35,365 bases of DNA from Nocardia higoensis NBRC 100133 (lineage in GTDB: Bacteria > Actinomycetota > Actinomycetes > Mycobacteriales > Mycobacteriaceae), in NCBI RefSeq assembly GCF_000308595.1, contig NZ_BAGA01000178.1, positions 1-35,365 of the forward strand, written 5' to 3'. The translations under genes and the position numbers were made by a program. Under the pieces are notes generated by a model. It was not told where the DNA came from, searched no databases, and saw only the letters and a program-made list of their open reading frames with translations. Positions 15,449 to 24,370 of this stretch are shown here, piece after piece; the first letter of the stretch is position 1, and each line of letters starts with the position of its first letter.

Positions 15449-17074
15449 CTAGGCGAATGCGAAGCCGCGATAATCGTCGGCCTCGACCTCGTCGCACTTG
15501 TTCGAATACGTGATGATGCCGCCCGCGTAGTGCCGGTAGGCGATCTTCTTGCCGGGAGTGTTGGTGCCGAAGGCCCAGTCCTTCTCGGCCGCCACCACGG
15601 TGCCCTGGATTCCCTCCAGCACGTGCGCGGTCCAGGCCGCCTCGGCCTCGGCCGTGGCTTCGGCGCGGGTGTACCCGTTGGCGGCCATATGCTTTACCAC
15701 CCCGGTCAGGAAATCGACCTGACGCTCGATGGCACGGGGAACGTTGCCGCCGGTGCTGTGCGGCCCCGCGATGAAGAACAGATTCGGGAAACCCGGGCTC
15801 GACGCGCCGAGGAAGGTGTGCGGCCCCGCGTCCCAGAAGTCCTTCAGCGTCTCGCCGGCCTGATTGCGGATGTCGATGGCGTCGAACGCGCCGGTGATGG
15901 CGTCGAATCCGGTGGCGTAGACGATGACATCGAACTCGTGGTGCCCCGCGGTGGTCTGGATTCCGGTCTCGGTGATCCGCTCGATCGGCGTCTCTCGCAG
16001 GTCGACCAGGGAGACATTGCTCTGGTTGAACGCCTCGAAGTATCCGTTCTCGAACGGTGGCCGCTTCGCTCCGTAGCCGTGGTCCTTGGGGATCAGGCGG
16101 TCGGCGGTCGCCGGGTCGCTCACTCGTTCCCGGATCTTGCCCGCCAGGAATTCGGAGTACTCGGCGTTGATCTCCGGCGAGAACAGCACCTCCTGGTAGT
16201 TGCCGAGCAGTTTGGCGAATCCCGGTCGGCGGTAGAGCTCTTCGTAGAAGGCGAGCCGTTCCTCCGGGGTCCGGTCGTGGGCGGAAACTTCTTCGAACTG
16301 ATGGACGAAGCCGGCGAAGGATTGCATGCACGAGCGGTGGATCTCGGGGTAGCGGCTTCGGATATCCGCGAGCTCTTCGGCGCTGATCGGGCTGTTGTTC
16401 AGTGGCGTGCACCAGTTCGCGGTGCGCTGGAAGACGGTCAGCTCTCCTACCTCACCGGCGATGGCGCCGACGATCTGCACGCCGCTGGACCCGCAGCCGA
16501 CGACCGCGACGCGCTTGCCCGCCAGATCGATGCCCTCGGCGGGCCACAGCGCGGTGTGCGCGGAAACGCCGCGGAAGTCCTCACGACCGGGCGCGGGGGG
16601 GAACTGCGGCTGTGAGAGCATGCCGATCGCGGTGATCACCGCCCTGGCGCGGATCCGCTCACCGGTGGAGGTCCGCAGGCGCCACTCGCGGGCCGCTTCG
16701 TCGAACTCGGCCGACAGCACCCGCGTGCCGAAGGTGATGTGGCGACGCAGGTCGAACTTCTCGACCACCCGCTGCAGGTAGCGCTCGATCTCGGGCTGGC
16801 CCGCGAAATGCTCCGACCAATCCCACTCGTCGAGCAGTTCCTGCGAGAAGAAGTAGGCGTAGGTGTAGCTCTCGGAGTCGAAACGCGCGCCCGGGTACCG
16901 ATTCCAGTACCAGGTGCCGCCGATATCGTCACCGGCTTCGACCACCCGGACCGACAGTCCGGTCGGCAGCAGCGAATACAGCTGGTAGAGCCCGGCGATG
17001 CCGGCCCCGATCACCAGCACATCGAGCACCTCGGCGCCGTCGGCCGCGTTCTCCTGCGACGTCTTCGTCGTCAT
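15449..17074 (-). CDS. Baeyer-Villiger monooxygenase, cyclohexanone-monooxygenase type
   Basis: Type I FAD/NADPH Baeyer-Villiger enzyme of 541 residues that inserts oxygen next to a ketone, giving an ester or lactone. The FAD motif GAGIAG is at 23-28, GGTWYWNRYPGARFD at 52-66, and the diagnostic fingerprint FRGVSAHTALWP (FxGxxxHTxxW[P/D]) at 167-178. The NADPH Rossmann motif GCGSSG is at 193-198. Length and the WDWSEHFAGQPEIERYLQ segment match cyclohexanone/cyclopentanone monooxygenases. It is followed in mRNA order by no gene of the same strand, and preceded by the esterase gene (stop 17110, gap 35 bp), so esterase and BVMO form one leftward operon. Confidence 0.94.
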   Translation of the reverse strand: MTTKTSQENAADGAEVLDVLVIGAGIAGLYQLYSLLPTGLSVRVVEAGDDIGGTWYWNRYPGARFDSESYTYAYFFSQELLDEWDWSEHFAGQPEIERYLQRVVEKFDLRRHITFGTRVLSAEFDEAAREWRLRTSTGERIRARAVITAIGMLSQPQFPPAPGREDFRGVSAHTALWPAEGIDLAGKRVAVVGCGSSGVQIVGAIAGEVGELTVFQRTANWCTPLNNSPISAEELADIRSRYPEIHRSCMQSFAGFVHQFEEVSAHDRTPEERLAFYEELYRRPGFAKLLGNYQEVLFSPEINAEYSEFLAGKIRERVSDPATADRLIPKDHGYGAKRPPFENGYFEAFNQSNVSLVDLRETPIERITETGIQTTAGHHEFDVIVYATGFDAITGAFDAIDIRNQAGETLKDFWDAGPHTFLGASSPGFPNLFFIAGPHSTGGNVPRAIERQVDFLTGVVKHMAANGYTRAEATAEAEAAWTAHVLEGIQGTVVAAEKDWAFGTNTPGKKIAYRHYAGGIITYSNKCDEVEADDYRGFAFA

Positions 17075-17109
17075 TCTCGGTTTCCCTCTCGTGTTTCGTC
17101 GCGGCCGGT

Positions 17110-17988
17110 TCAGCGGAGCCCGCGGATGAAGGCGCCCGCCGTCTCGATGGATGCGCCGGCTTCGGGTAGCAGGCCGAGCAGGATCTGATGGACGTGCGGC
17201 ATGCCCTCCTGCACAGCCACTTCGGCGCTGCCGCCGGCGTCGAGGACGCGCTGCGCGAAGCGCGTGGTGTCGTCGTGGAGCACCTCCTCGGTGCCGACCT
17301 GCAGGTGGACCGGAGGCAGACCGGCCAGGTCGCCGAAGACAGGGCTCACGAACGGATCACGACGATTTCCCTCGCCCAGGTAGGCCCCGGCGTTGACTTC
17401 CAGCTGCACCCGGTCGACGAAAGGATCGATGTGCGCCCGCTCTTCCAAGGACGCGCTGCTCAGCGAGAGATCTGTCCACGCCGAGAATGTCACCGCGCCC
17501 GCCGGAAGCGGATCGCCCGCGGCCTTCGCCGCCAGCAGTGTCGCCAGCGCGAGTCCACCGCCTGCCGAGTCTCCCGCGACGACCACCTTCGTGCCCGGTC
17601 CGGCGTTCGAAACCAGTTCCGCGAGGGCTCCTCGTGCGTCGTCCAGCGCCGCCGGATACGGATTCTCCGGCGCCAGCCGGTAATCGGCGACGAACACCCG
17701 GGCGACCGCCGCGACCGCCAGATGGGCCGCCAGGGGTCCGTGGCTGACGCTGGATCCGAAGAGGTAGCCGCCGCCGTGTAGGAAGAGCACGGTCACGTCG
17801 GCATCTGCCACCTCGAACCAGCGGCCGGGGACACCGGCGACCTTGTCCTCGGTCACGGTCACCTGTGACGGCAGTCCGGCGCGGGACATGCTGCGGTCGT
17901 AGCCGGATCGCACTTCGTCGATCGTCGCACCCGGGCTCGCGAACCCATAGGCGTCGGTTATTGCTTCGGTGATGCGCGTAGTCGCCAT
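17110..17988 (-). CDS. HSL-type alpha/beta-hydrolase (ester/lactone hydrolase)
   Basis: Serine esterase of 292 residues in the hormone-sensitive-lipase family. The oxyanion motif HGGGYLFG starts at 71, the nucleophile Ser141 is in AGDSAGGG, the acid is in the VGTEEVLHDD region and the His in GMPHVHQ. DYRLAPENPYPAALDDA is the usual family block. It starts at ATG 17988 with TGGAGG 4-5 bp upstream; the frame stays open upstream but without family resemblance. Located directly before the BVMO, it is the expected enzyme for opening the lactone or ester that the BVMO makes (ChnC/MlhB-like role, inferred). Confidence 0.92.
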   Translation of the reverse strand: MATTRITEAITDAYGFASPGATIDEVRSGYDRSMSRAGLPSQVTVTEDKVAGVPGRWFEVADADVTVLFLHGGGYLFGSSVSHGPLAAHLAVAAVARVFVADYRLAPENPYPAALDDARGALAELVSNAGPGTKVVVAGDSAGGGLALATLLAAKAAGDPLPAGAVTFSAWTDLSLSSASLEERAHIDPFVDRVQLEVNAGAYLGEGNRRDPFVSPVFGDLAGLPPVHLQVGTEEVLHDDTTRFAQRVLDAGGSAEVAVQEGMPHVHQILLGLLPEAGASIETAGAFIRGLR

Positions 17989-18432
17989 CGCCGCCTCCAC
18001 ATTCTGTCGATGGTCGAGTCGAGTGATCAGTGGTGGTTGACGGCCTGCGTCCATGATTGGCGTCCGCCGAATGGGATCGCAGGGCAGGCCGTGACTCGAA
18101 TCACGTACACGGTAACTCACCAGTCGCCGATTGACTAGAAGCAAGATTAACTCCGAAGAATCTACATTTCCCGCGGACGACGGCCGAATGCGATAAAGTG
18201 CGGTTGTTCCGCCAGCGGAACCATCGATATGCCCAGGTGAGACCATCGACAGGCGGTCCGCTCCGGCGAACTCACCGAGCCCTCCGTCGGCCGGCCCAGC
18301 CCCGAAGATTCGATTCCGCCGAGTGATATCGGCATTCACCGATCGATACCGGGGACGACCGGTTCACCCTCCACGTCGAGTACGGCGACCCCGACGGAGA
18401 TCTCGGACCACCGATCCGAGGAGTACAAGCAC
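17989..18432. promoter_or_regulatory. Divergent promoter region with two palindromes
   Basis: This is a 444-bp gap between the divergent esterase and SDR genes; no convincing gene is seen. CGTGACTCGAATCACG at 18090-18105 is a 16-bp palindrome with one mismatched pair. GTTCCGCCAGCGGAAC at 18206-18221 is a perfect 7-2-7 dyad. Between them is an A+T-rich stretch (about 18105-18180) with ATTGACTAG at 18130-18138, a -35-like word also present upstream of the second BVMO. The tail, 18234-18415, is GC-rich leader without features I can support. Confidence 0.55.
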
Positions 18433-19248
18433 ATGGCAGGACGTCTCGAGGGCAAGGTCGCCCTGATCACCGGCGCGGCTCGCGGTCAAGGCCGCGCCCA
18501 TGCCGTCGCCCTGGCGCGCGAAGGCGCCGACATCATCGCGATCGACATCGCCGCGCCGATCCGGAATGTCCCCTACGCGGCGGCCACGCCCGAGGATCTG
18601 GCGATCACGACGAAGGAGGTCGAGTCCACAGGGAGGCGGATCGTCGCCGTCACCGCCGACATCCGCGATCTGCAGCCGTTGCGCACGGCCGTCGACGCGG
18701 CCGTCGGCGAACTCGGGCGGCTGGACGTCGTCGTGGCCAATGCCGGCGTCTGCATTCCCAACGCCTGGCACGACGTCACCGAAGAGATCTTCCGCGACAC
18801 CCTCGACATCAACGTGACCGGCACCTGGAACACCGTCATGGTCACCGCACCGCACCTGATCACCGTGGGCGGCGGGTCGATCATCCTGACGAGTTCGGCG
18901 GCGGGGTTGAAGGCGGTCCCGTTCATGGTCAACTACACCGCGAGCAAGTTCGCGGTGACCGGCATGGGCAAGGCCTTCGCCGCGGAGCTGGCCCAGCACA
19001 ACATCCGGGTCAACACCATTCACCCCGGCGGCGTGGACACCGCCATGGGCACCGGCCGTCCGATCGAGATCATCGGACAGGCGATGCAGGGCAACCCGCA
19101 GCTGGGCGGCATGCTCAGTCCGCTGCTGCCGCAAGGCGTGGCACAGCCGGAGGACATCGCCAAGACGGTCGTCTATCTCGCCTCGGCGGATTCCTCGTTC
19201 GTGACCGGCCACGCCCTGGCGATCGACGCCGGGAACTCGCAGTACTGA
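18433..19248 (+). CDS. Mycofactocin-type short-chain dehydrogenase
   Basis: SDR oxidoreductase of 271 residues. The cofactor motif TGAARGQG is at 13-20, NAG at 103-105, the catalytic Ser155 in LTSSAAG, and Tyr168 and Lys172 in NYTASK. The start LEGKVALITGAARGQGRAHA and the insert with PYAAATPEDLAITTKEVEST plus GRRIVAVTADIRD are typical of the mycofactocin-dependent branch (carveol-dehydrogenase-like), where NAD stays bound and mycofactocin re-oxidises it. A secondary alcohol is the likely substrate. GAGGAG lies 9 bp before the ATG. It probably supplies the ketone for the divergent BVMO/esterase pair. Confidence 0.92.
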   Translation: MAGRLEGKVALITGAARGQGRAHAVALAREGADIIAIDIAAPIRNVPYAAATPEDLAITTKEVESTGRRIVAVTADIRDLQPLRTAVDAAVGELGRLDVVVANAGVCIPNAWHDVTEEIFRDTLDINVTGTWNTVMVTAPHLITVGGGSIILTSSAAGLKAVPFMVNYTASKFAVTGMGKAFAAELAQHNIRVNTIHPGGVDTAMGTGRPIEIIGQAMQGNPQLGGMLSPLLPQGVAQPEDIAKTVVYLASADSSFVTGHALAIDAGNSQY

Positions 19249-19259
19249 GCACCGAACGA

Positions 19260-19293
19260 CGGGTGGGGCGCTGCGATCGCAGCGCCCCACCCG
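19260..19293. terminator. Hairpin terminator between convergent genes
   Basis: A perfect palindrome spanning 19260-19293: a 15-bp stem closing on a GATC loop, 11 bp after the SDR stop and 8 bp before the convergent alcohol dehydrogenase stop at 19302. It can end both transcripts. Confidence 0.85.
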
Positions 19294-19301
19294 GATCGTT
19301 C

Positions 19302-20357
19302 TCACGGGACCAGTACCGCTCGGCCTTCGATGGCGCCCGCGTCGAGTTCGGCGAACGCGGTGGCCGCCTCGGTGAGCGGAAAAGTCCTCACCGCCACCGA
19401 GATACGTCCCCGCTGGGCGAGCGCGAGGCAGTGCATCAGGTCCGAGCGGGTGCCGCCGTAGGAGGTGCGCAGCGATGCGCCCCACGGCCAGCCCTGTCCG
19501 TCGCGTGGCTCGGCGGCGATATCGGGCCTGCCGCCCCCGAGACCGCTGATCTGGTAGATCCCGTCGGGAGCGATCGCGCGCACCGCGGTCTCCGTGGTCG
19601 CGGCATTGCCGACGAAATCGAAGACGGCGTCGGCGCCGCGGCCGCCGGTCAGATCCAGGACCGCGGCCGCCGTTTCCGGACCCGCCTGCACCGTGTGGTC
19701 CGCGCCGTGTGCCCGGGCGCCGGCGAGTTTGCCGGGCGACACGTCGACCGCGATCACCTCGGCGCCGGTCAGCTCCCGCAGGATCTGCACGGCGAGATGC
19801 CCCAGGCCGCCCACGCCGATCACCAGCGCCGTCGAGCCCGGAGTCAGCACGTGCGCACTGTTGCGGATGGCGTGGTAGGAGGTCATTCCCGCGTCGGCGA
19901 GCGGCGCTGCCGTCACCGCGTCGAGCGCACCCATCGGCACCAGATACCGCGCCGGCACCCGCATGTACTCGGCCATCCCACCGTCGGGCCCGAGGCCCGG
20001 CGTGGGCGGCTGGGCTCGCCTGCCGGTGGATTCGCAGACATTGTCCCGGCCCGCTGCGCAGGCCCTGCACCCGCCGCACGACCAGCACAGATGTACCACT
20101 GCGGGATCGCCGGCCGACCAGCCCCGAACGTCGGGGCCGAGTTCGGCGATGTGCCCGGCCACTTCGTGACCGAGGGTGAGCGGGCGGTGGAACATCCGGT
20201 GCGGCGACTGTGCTATGTGCAGATCGGAGTGGCAGATCCCCGCGGCGCCGACGCGCAGCAGGACTTCACCCGCGCGCGGCACCGGGATCTCGGTCTCGAC
20301 GACCTCCACCCGTTGCGGGGCGAGCAGGCGCACCGCTCGCATCGTTGTCCCGGTCAT
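19302..20357 (-). CDS. Zinc-dependent alcohol dehydrogenase
   Basis: Medium-chain alcohol dehydrogenase of 351 residues. Catalytic zinc ligands are Cys42 (GICHSDLH) and His64-Glu65 (LGHEVAGH). The structural-zinc lobe has Cys94, Cys97, Cys100 and Cys108, with an extra Cys91 just ahead. The Rossmann motif GVGGLG is near residue 176. The C-terminal segment (SYGGTRSDLMHCLALAQRGR) is that of the AdhA/ChnD-like NAD enzymes. It is the last gene of the leftward seven-gene operon (57-bp gap from the 96-residue gene). It probably oxidises an alcohol released after ester cleavage. A second ATG five codons in is possible. Confidence 0.9.
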   Translation of the reverse strand: MTGTTMRAVRLLAPQRVEVVETEIPVPRAGEVLLRVGAAGICHSDLHIAQSPHRMFHRPLTLGHEVAGHIAELGPDVRGWSAGDPAVVHLCWSCGGCRACAAGRDNVCESTGRRAQPPTPGLGPDGGMAEYMRVPARYLVPMGALDAVTAAPLADAGMTSYHAIRNSAHVLTPGSTALVIGVGGLGHLAVQILRELTGAEVIAVDVSPGKLAGARAHGADHTVQAGPETAAAVLDLTGGRGADAVFDFVGNAATTETAVRAIAPDGIYQISGLGGGRPDIAAEPRDGQGWPWGASLRTSYGGTRSDLMHCLALAQRGRISVAVRTFPLTEAATAFAELDAGAIEGRAVLVP

Positions 20358-20414
20358 TGTTCAGTGTCCTTCGTCCGTGGTTCGTCGACCGGCGCCGCGC
20401 TGCGGCCGCGGTCC

Positions 20415-20705
20415 TCAGGTGCCCGAGACCGCCTTGCGGTAGTGCAGTGAGCGTTGCCGGGCGACCTGGGCACTCACCTCGTCGTACATCCGCGCCGCCG
20501 TCACACCGAGCGGTTCCCCGGCGGGTCGTCCGGCACCGCCCGGGACGCCGGTAGGTTGCCCCAGTTCCTCGGCGACATTGGACAGAATGCCCAGCGCCGC
20601 CCAGAGCTGACTACGGGCGTACTTGTCGGTGACCTGGGGTAACACCTCGTCCTCGACGGTGCGGACGATCGCCCGGATCGCGGTCGGATGATCTACGTAG
20701 TCCAT
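20415..20705 (-). CDS. Unrecognised 96-residue protein
   Basis: Not recognised. A soluble, largely helical protein of 96 residues. The first half (HPTAIRAIVRTVEDEVLPQV, then KYARSQLWAALGILSNVAEE) looks like two amphipathic helices. A glycine/proline linker (TGVPGGAGRPAGEPLG) follows, then a final helix (MYDEVSAQVARQRSLHY). No Cys, no signal peptide and no membrane span. GAGGAG lies 6 bp before the ATG. It sits 57 bp after the phosphotransferase gene in a tight operon, so it is probably a partner or regulator of the phosphotransferase or its substrate protein (inference). Confidence 0.7.
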   Translation of the reverse strand: MDYVDHPTAIRAIVRTVEDEVLPQVTDKYARSQLWAALGILSNVAEELGQPTGVPGGAGRPAGEPLGVTAARMYDEVSAQVARQRSLHYRKAVSGT

Positions 20706-20762
20706 GTGTCGCTCCTCGCGCTGTGTTGGGGCAGATCTCGACGTTCACACTCGGCTCGTGGT

Positions 20763-21788
20763 TCACGCATAGACGGCCTCGTAGCGGCGGACCTTCTCCA
20801 GCGAGCGGAGCGAGAGCCGCCGGTTGAGATAGCAGGACAGCAAGGGACGCAGGTCGCTGTACACGCCGTCGCGGATGAGCGCGACCGCCTTGGCCTCCAT
20901 GCTGAGCTTCGACCAACCGGCGGCGATCTCCCACCAGGCCAGCCGCGCGGGATCCACGGTGCGACCGGTGAGTTCGCCGTAGCGTTCCAGAAACCACGCG
21001 CGCGGGGCCAGCCCCATGACCGGATCGTCCGGCCCGTCCGCGCCCTGCAGCGTCCAGGCGAGGTCGAAATAGGGGTCGCCCGATCCCGCCTCCTCCCAGT
21101 CCAGTACCGCGACCACCCGGTTGCCGGCGCCGAGCATGACGTTCGCGAGGCGGTAGTCACCGTGCACGACAGCGCCGGACTCCGTGTCCGCGGGCGCCCG
21201 TTCGAGCAACCAGTCGGTGAGGAACCGGTGGTAGCCGGGCAGATCCAGTGCCGCCGACCGCAGGGCGGCGTTCCAGCGCCCCAGCACTCCGTCCGGCGTC
21301 TTCTCCGGCGCCCAGGCCAACACGCTTGCCGGCTTCGATTCGTGATGCACGCGATGCACCGCCGCCAGTTGCTCGACGTAGGCCCGCGCCAACTCCATTC
21401 GATCGGTGGCGCCGTAGCCGTGTGCGCCGTCCTGGACCACATGGCCTCGGACCAGTTCCGTGACGACGAAGGGCCGGCCGATCATGTCGGCGCCGGGCTC
21501 GACGTGCACCACCGCGGGCACGGCGATACCGCGCTCGCCGAGCCAGGTCAGCAGCGCCGCCTCCCCCACCGGGTCGTAGGGTTCGAGCGGGCCGGCGGCG
21601 GGTGGGATCCGGACGATGACCGACGTTCCGGCATCGGTGTCGTAACGGAAGGTCGTCTGCGACAGCCCGCCGCTGAGCAGCGAACGTCTCAGTCCGCTCT
21701 CGGATACCGACAGGATCGTCGCGAGCCCGGCGTCGAGCGCGCGCAGGTCGATTCCGGCGTGATGTTCGACAGTGGCCGTGCTACTCAT
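20763..21788 (-). CDS. APH-fold phosphotransferase family protein
   Basis: Aminoglycoside-phosphotransferase-like kinase of 341 residues. The Brenner-type catalytic motif VVHGDYRLANVML and the metal-binding VLDWEEAGSGDP are both intact, so it should bind nucleotide and transfer phosphate. An N-terminal lobe with LSGGLSQTTFRYD and VIVRIPP contains the ATP-site loop and a Lys/Arg position. Similar proteins near acyl-CoA and steroid or terpenoid catabolism genes are not antibiotic kinases; the substrate may be an alcohol of the degraded compound. GGGAG precedes the ATG at 21788, which overlaps the stop of the upstream AttH-like gene (ATGA). Confidence 0.87.
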   Translation of the reverse strand: MSSTATVEHHAGIDLRALDAGLATILSVSESGLRRSLLSGGLSQTTFRYDTDAGTSVIVRIPPAAGPLEPYDPVGEAALLTWLGERGIAVPAVVHVEPGADMIGRPFVVTELVRGHVVQDGAHGYGATDRMELARAYVEQLAAVHRVHHESKPASVLAWAPEKTPDGVLGRWNAALRSAALDLPGYHRFLTDWLLERAPADTESGAVVHGDYRLANVMLGAGNRVVAVLDWEEAGSGDPYFDLAWTLQGADGPDDPVMGLAPRAWFLERYGELTGRTVDPARLAWWEIAAGWSKLSMEAKAVALIRDGVYSDLRPLLSCYLNRRLSLRSLEKVRRYEAVYA

Positions 21789-22783
21789 CGTGCTCCCGCC
21801 TCGCCGCGCGCCCGCCTGCGGACCCCTTGCAGGCGCATGATGTCGTCGTGCCACTGGATCTCCCCGTATCCGGTGCGCCCGTCCCAGGTCGCGTCCAGCA
21901 GATCCATCACCAACAGAATGTTCTGACCGCCGTCGATCACCGCGGACGCGCGTTGCGTTCCGCGGATCTCGTAGTCGCGCCCCGCGGTGTCCTCCACGGT
22001 GTAGCGCACCTCGGTGGTGCGGAACCCGTCGCGGCGGTAGTCCACCTCCGCGCGGGCCACCGTGCGGACCTCCCCTCCGGCGAGGATGTAGGCATTGCTG
22101 ACGTACGGCCCCGACTCGCCTTCCCCGGTGTGCGTGAGCAGGGTGAGTTCGGATCCGAAGTGGAAGAGGTCGAATGTGCCTATGCCGTGGCGGAATTCGG
22201 CGCGGGGGCTCCAGGAGTGGTCGCGATTGGCCACACAGTCCACCTCGTGCCGATCACCGTCCAAGGACACCGCGCCGACGACCCGCATCGTCTGATCGAT
22301 GTGACCGTAGGGTTCCTCGCCGGACCGGTTCTCCGGCAGCCCATCCCCGGCCCGGCCGTGGAACGCCGTGAACCCGCGTCCGGCTCCCCGCACCGCGGTC
22401 ACGGCCAGATCGGCGGGATCCATGAGTGCGGTGAATTCCAGTTCGGCGGTCATCCGGCCGCACTTGGACCGGTAGGTGAGCGTGTACCGGTTCGGCACCT
22501 TGCGGCCTCGCACCATCACCCCGGACAACAGCGAGAAGTCCGACAACCGCGACGCGCCGATCGGCGAGTGATACTGCATGTCGGCCATGTCCATGTCGAG
22601 CACGGATTCGCACATGCCGGAGTAGGCGTACACCTTCGAGACCGCCACGCCGAGATTCGTCCGGAATCCCATCCAGAAATGCAGGCGGATACCGCTGGTC
22701 GTGATCGCCGAGAACCATTGCGTCTCGAGCCAGCGCGGCTCACGGTAGGTGGGCCGGGCGAAATCGGCATAACTGCGCGGCAC
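21785..22783 (-). CDS. AttH/CrtC-like (DUF7064-type) protein of unknown function
   Basis: A 332-residue protein that looks like the two-barrel lipocalin-like family of hydroxyneurosporene synthase/AttH relatives (DUF7064/DUF7065). It is beta-rich, with the marker NRDHSWSPR at 186-194, comparable to the conserved RDHSW segment in CrtC-like proteins, and WFSAITTSGIRLHFWMGFRT at its start. In carotenoid relatives a similar fold does acid-catalysed hydration. Here the role is unknown, and lipid or hydrophobic-ligand binding is possible. It starts 6 bp after the acyl-CoA synthetase stop and overlaps the phosphotransferase start, so it is firmly part of the operon. Confidence 0.72.
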   Translation of the reverse strand: MPRSYADFARPTYREPRWLETQWFSAITTSGIRLHFWMGFRTNLGVAVSKVYAYSGMCESVLDMDMADMQYHSPIGASRLSDFSLLSGVMVRGRKVPNRYTLTYRSKCGRMTAELEFTALMDPADLAVTAVRGAGRGFTAFHGRAGDGLPENRSGEEPYGHIDQTMRVVGAVSLDGDRHEVDCVANRDHSWSPRAEFRHGIGTFDLFHFGSELTLLTHTGEGESGPYVSNAYILAGGEVRTVARAEVDYRRDGFRTTEVRYTVEDTAGRDYEIRGTQRASAVIDGGQNILLVMDLLDATWDGRTGYGEIQWHDDIMRLQGVRRRARGEAGAR

Positions 22784-22789
22784 AGCGAG

Positions 22790-24370
22790 TCACCTTCCCT
22801 TCGGTGTCGTCATCGCCATGGCAGGCGCATCGGCGGCGGGCCAGTACCGATCCCGCAGCACCTTCTTGACCATCTTTCCGGTGGCCGTCCTGGGCAGCGT
22901 TTCGACGAAATCGACCGAACGCGGACATTTGTAGGCGGCGAGCCGATCACGGGAGAACGCGATGAGCTCACGCTCGAGTTCGGGTCCTGCCTGCGCGCCC
23001 GCGGTCAGCTCGACGACCGCCTTGACCTCTTCGCCGAAGTCCGCGTTCGGCACGCCGATCACCGCCACATCCGCCACCGCGGGATGCTCGACCAGGACGT
23101 TCTCGGCTTCCTGCGGATAGATGTTGACTCCGCCCGAGACGATCGTGAACCCGACGCGGTCGGTGAGATAGAGATATCCGTCCTCGTCGACATAACCGAT
23201 ATCACCGGTGGTGCTGGCATCGCCGGATTCCGTTCGTCCGGCGGCGGTCTTCTCGGGATCGTTGATGTAGGCGAAGTTCGTCGCGCCCTTGATCCACACT
23301 TCACCGACCGTGTTGGGCGGCAGCGGATTCCGGTCCCGGTCCATGATCAGCAGTTCGCCGAGCAATGGACGGCCGACGGTTCCCGGATGCGCGAGCCATT
23401 CGTGGGAATCGCAGATGACGCTGCCGTTGGCTTCGGTCGATCCGTAGTACTCGTAGATGATCGGCCCGAGCCAGTCGATCATCGCCCGCTTGACCGAGGG
23501 CGGGCAGGGCGCGGCGCCGTGCGTGATCGCCTCCAGGCTGCTGACGTCGAAGGACAGGCGCAGCTCGTCGGGGAGCTGCAGCATCCTGGACAGCATCGTG
23601 GGCACGACGAGACTGTGGGTGACCCGGTAGCGCTGCACGAGTTCGAGAAACTGTCGCGCGTCGAATTTCTCCATGATGATGCAGGTGCCGCCACACCGCA
23701 GCGATTCCGCCGTCGCGCTCTGCGGGCCGGAGTGATACAGCGGCGCCGGCTGCAGGAAGACCATGTCGGGCCGGGTGCGGTACACCTCGGGCACCAGCTG
23801 GAAGATCGGCAACGGGTCACGCGGATCGAGTTCGGGCATCGGCCGCATGACGCCCTTGGGCCGGCCGGTGGTACCGGAGGAATACAGCATGGCCATGCCG
23901 AGCTGTTCGTCGTCGATCGGCGTAGCGGGGAACTCGGCGACCGCGCTGTCGTAGTCGTCGAAATCGGTCAGCTCCGGCGGGCGGTCAACCATCAGCCAGC
24001 GCCGCACCTCGGGGCACAGTGCGGGCAGCTCGGCGGCGACCGAGCTCAGCGCCCGGCTGGTGAGGACGATCTTCGCGCCGCTGTCGCGGATGATCCAGGC
24101 GGCCTCGGCGGCGGTGAGATGGGAATTGACCAGGGTGTAGTACAGCCCCGTCCGCTCCCCCGCCCCCTGGGCCGCCACCATGGCCAGCGAGTTCTCCATG
24201 AAATAGGCGACACGATCGCGGCGGAGCAGACCCTCGTGGCGGTACAGATGCGCCAGCCGGTTCGCTCCCGCCTCGAATTCCGCGTAGGTGAGCGAGGCCC
24301 CGGAATTCGCCATGATCAGCGCTGTCCGGTCCGGATAGTTCGCTGCCCTCTTACCCGGATACACCGGCAT
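22790..24370 (-). CDS. Acyl-CoA synthetase (AMP-forming)
   Basis: Adenylate-forming CoA ligase of 526 residues. The phosphate loop is YSSGTTGRPKGV, the A5 motif YYGSTEANG, the hinge signature STTGDIGYVDEDGYLYLTDR with GFTIVSGGVNIYPQEAENVL, and the catalytic Lys in LPRTATGKMVKK. The acid is not determined; it may be a carboxylic acid released by the operon's esterase or made by its alcohol dehydrogenase. The ATG at 24370 lies inside the end of the esterase gene (20-bp overlap), with GAGAGGAG directly before it. The frame continues upstream, but only as a shadow of the esterase. Confidence 0.92.
   Translation of the reverse strand: MPVYPGKRAANYPDRTALIMANSGASLTYAEFEAGANRLAHLYRHEGLLRRDRVAYFMENSLAMVAAQGAGERTGLYYTLVNSHLTAAEAAWIIRDSGAKIVLTSRALSSVAAELPALCPEVRRWLMVDRPPELTDFDDYDSAVAEFPATPIDDEQLGMAMLYSSGTTGRPKGVMRPMPELDPRDPLPIFQLVPEVYRTRPDMVFLQPAPLYHSGPQSATAESLRCGGTCIIMEKFDARQFLELVQRYRVTHSLVVPTMLSRMLQLPDELRLSFDVSSLEAITHGAAPCPPSVKRAMIDWLGPIIYEYYGSTEANGSVICDSHEWLAHPGTVGRPLLGELLIMDRDRNPLPPNTVGEVWIKGATNFAYINDPEKTAAGRTESGDASTTGDIGYVDEDGYLYLTDRVGFTIVSGGVNIYPQEAENVLVEHPAVADVAVIGVPNADFGEEVKAVVELTAGAQAGPELERELIAFSRDRLAAYKCPRSVDFVETLPRTATGKMVKKVLRDRYWPAADAPAMAMTTPKGR

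Noticed and set aside
9798..20357. Direct orthology of this set to the M. tuberculosis mymA operon
   Set aside because: The BVMO here is of the cyclohexanone-monooxygenase type, not the MymA type, and the genes are split into separate units; only a functional parallel is kept.
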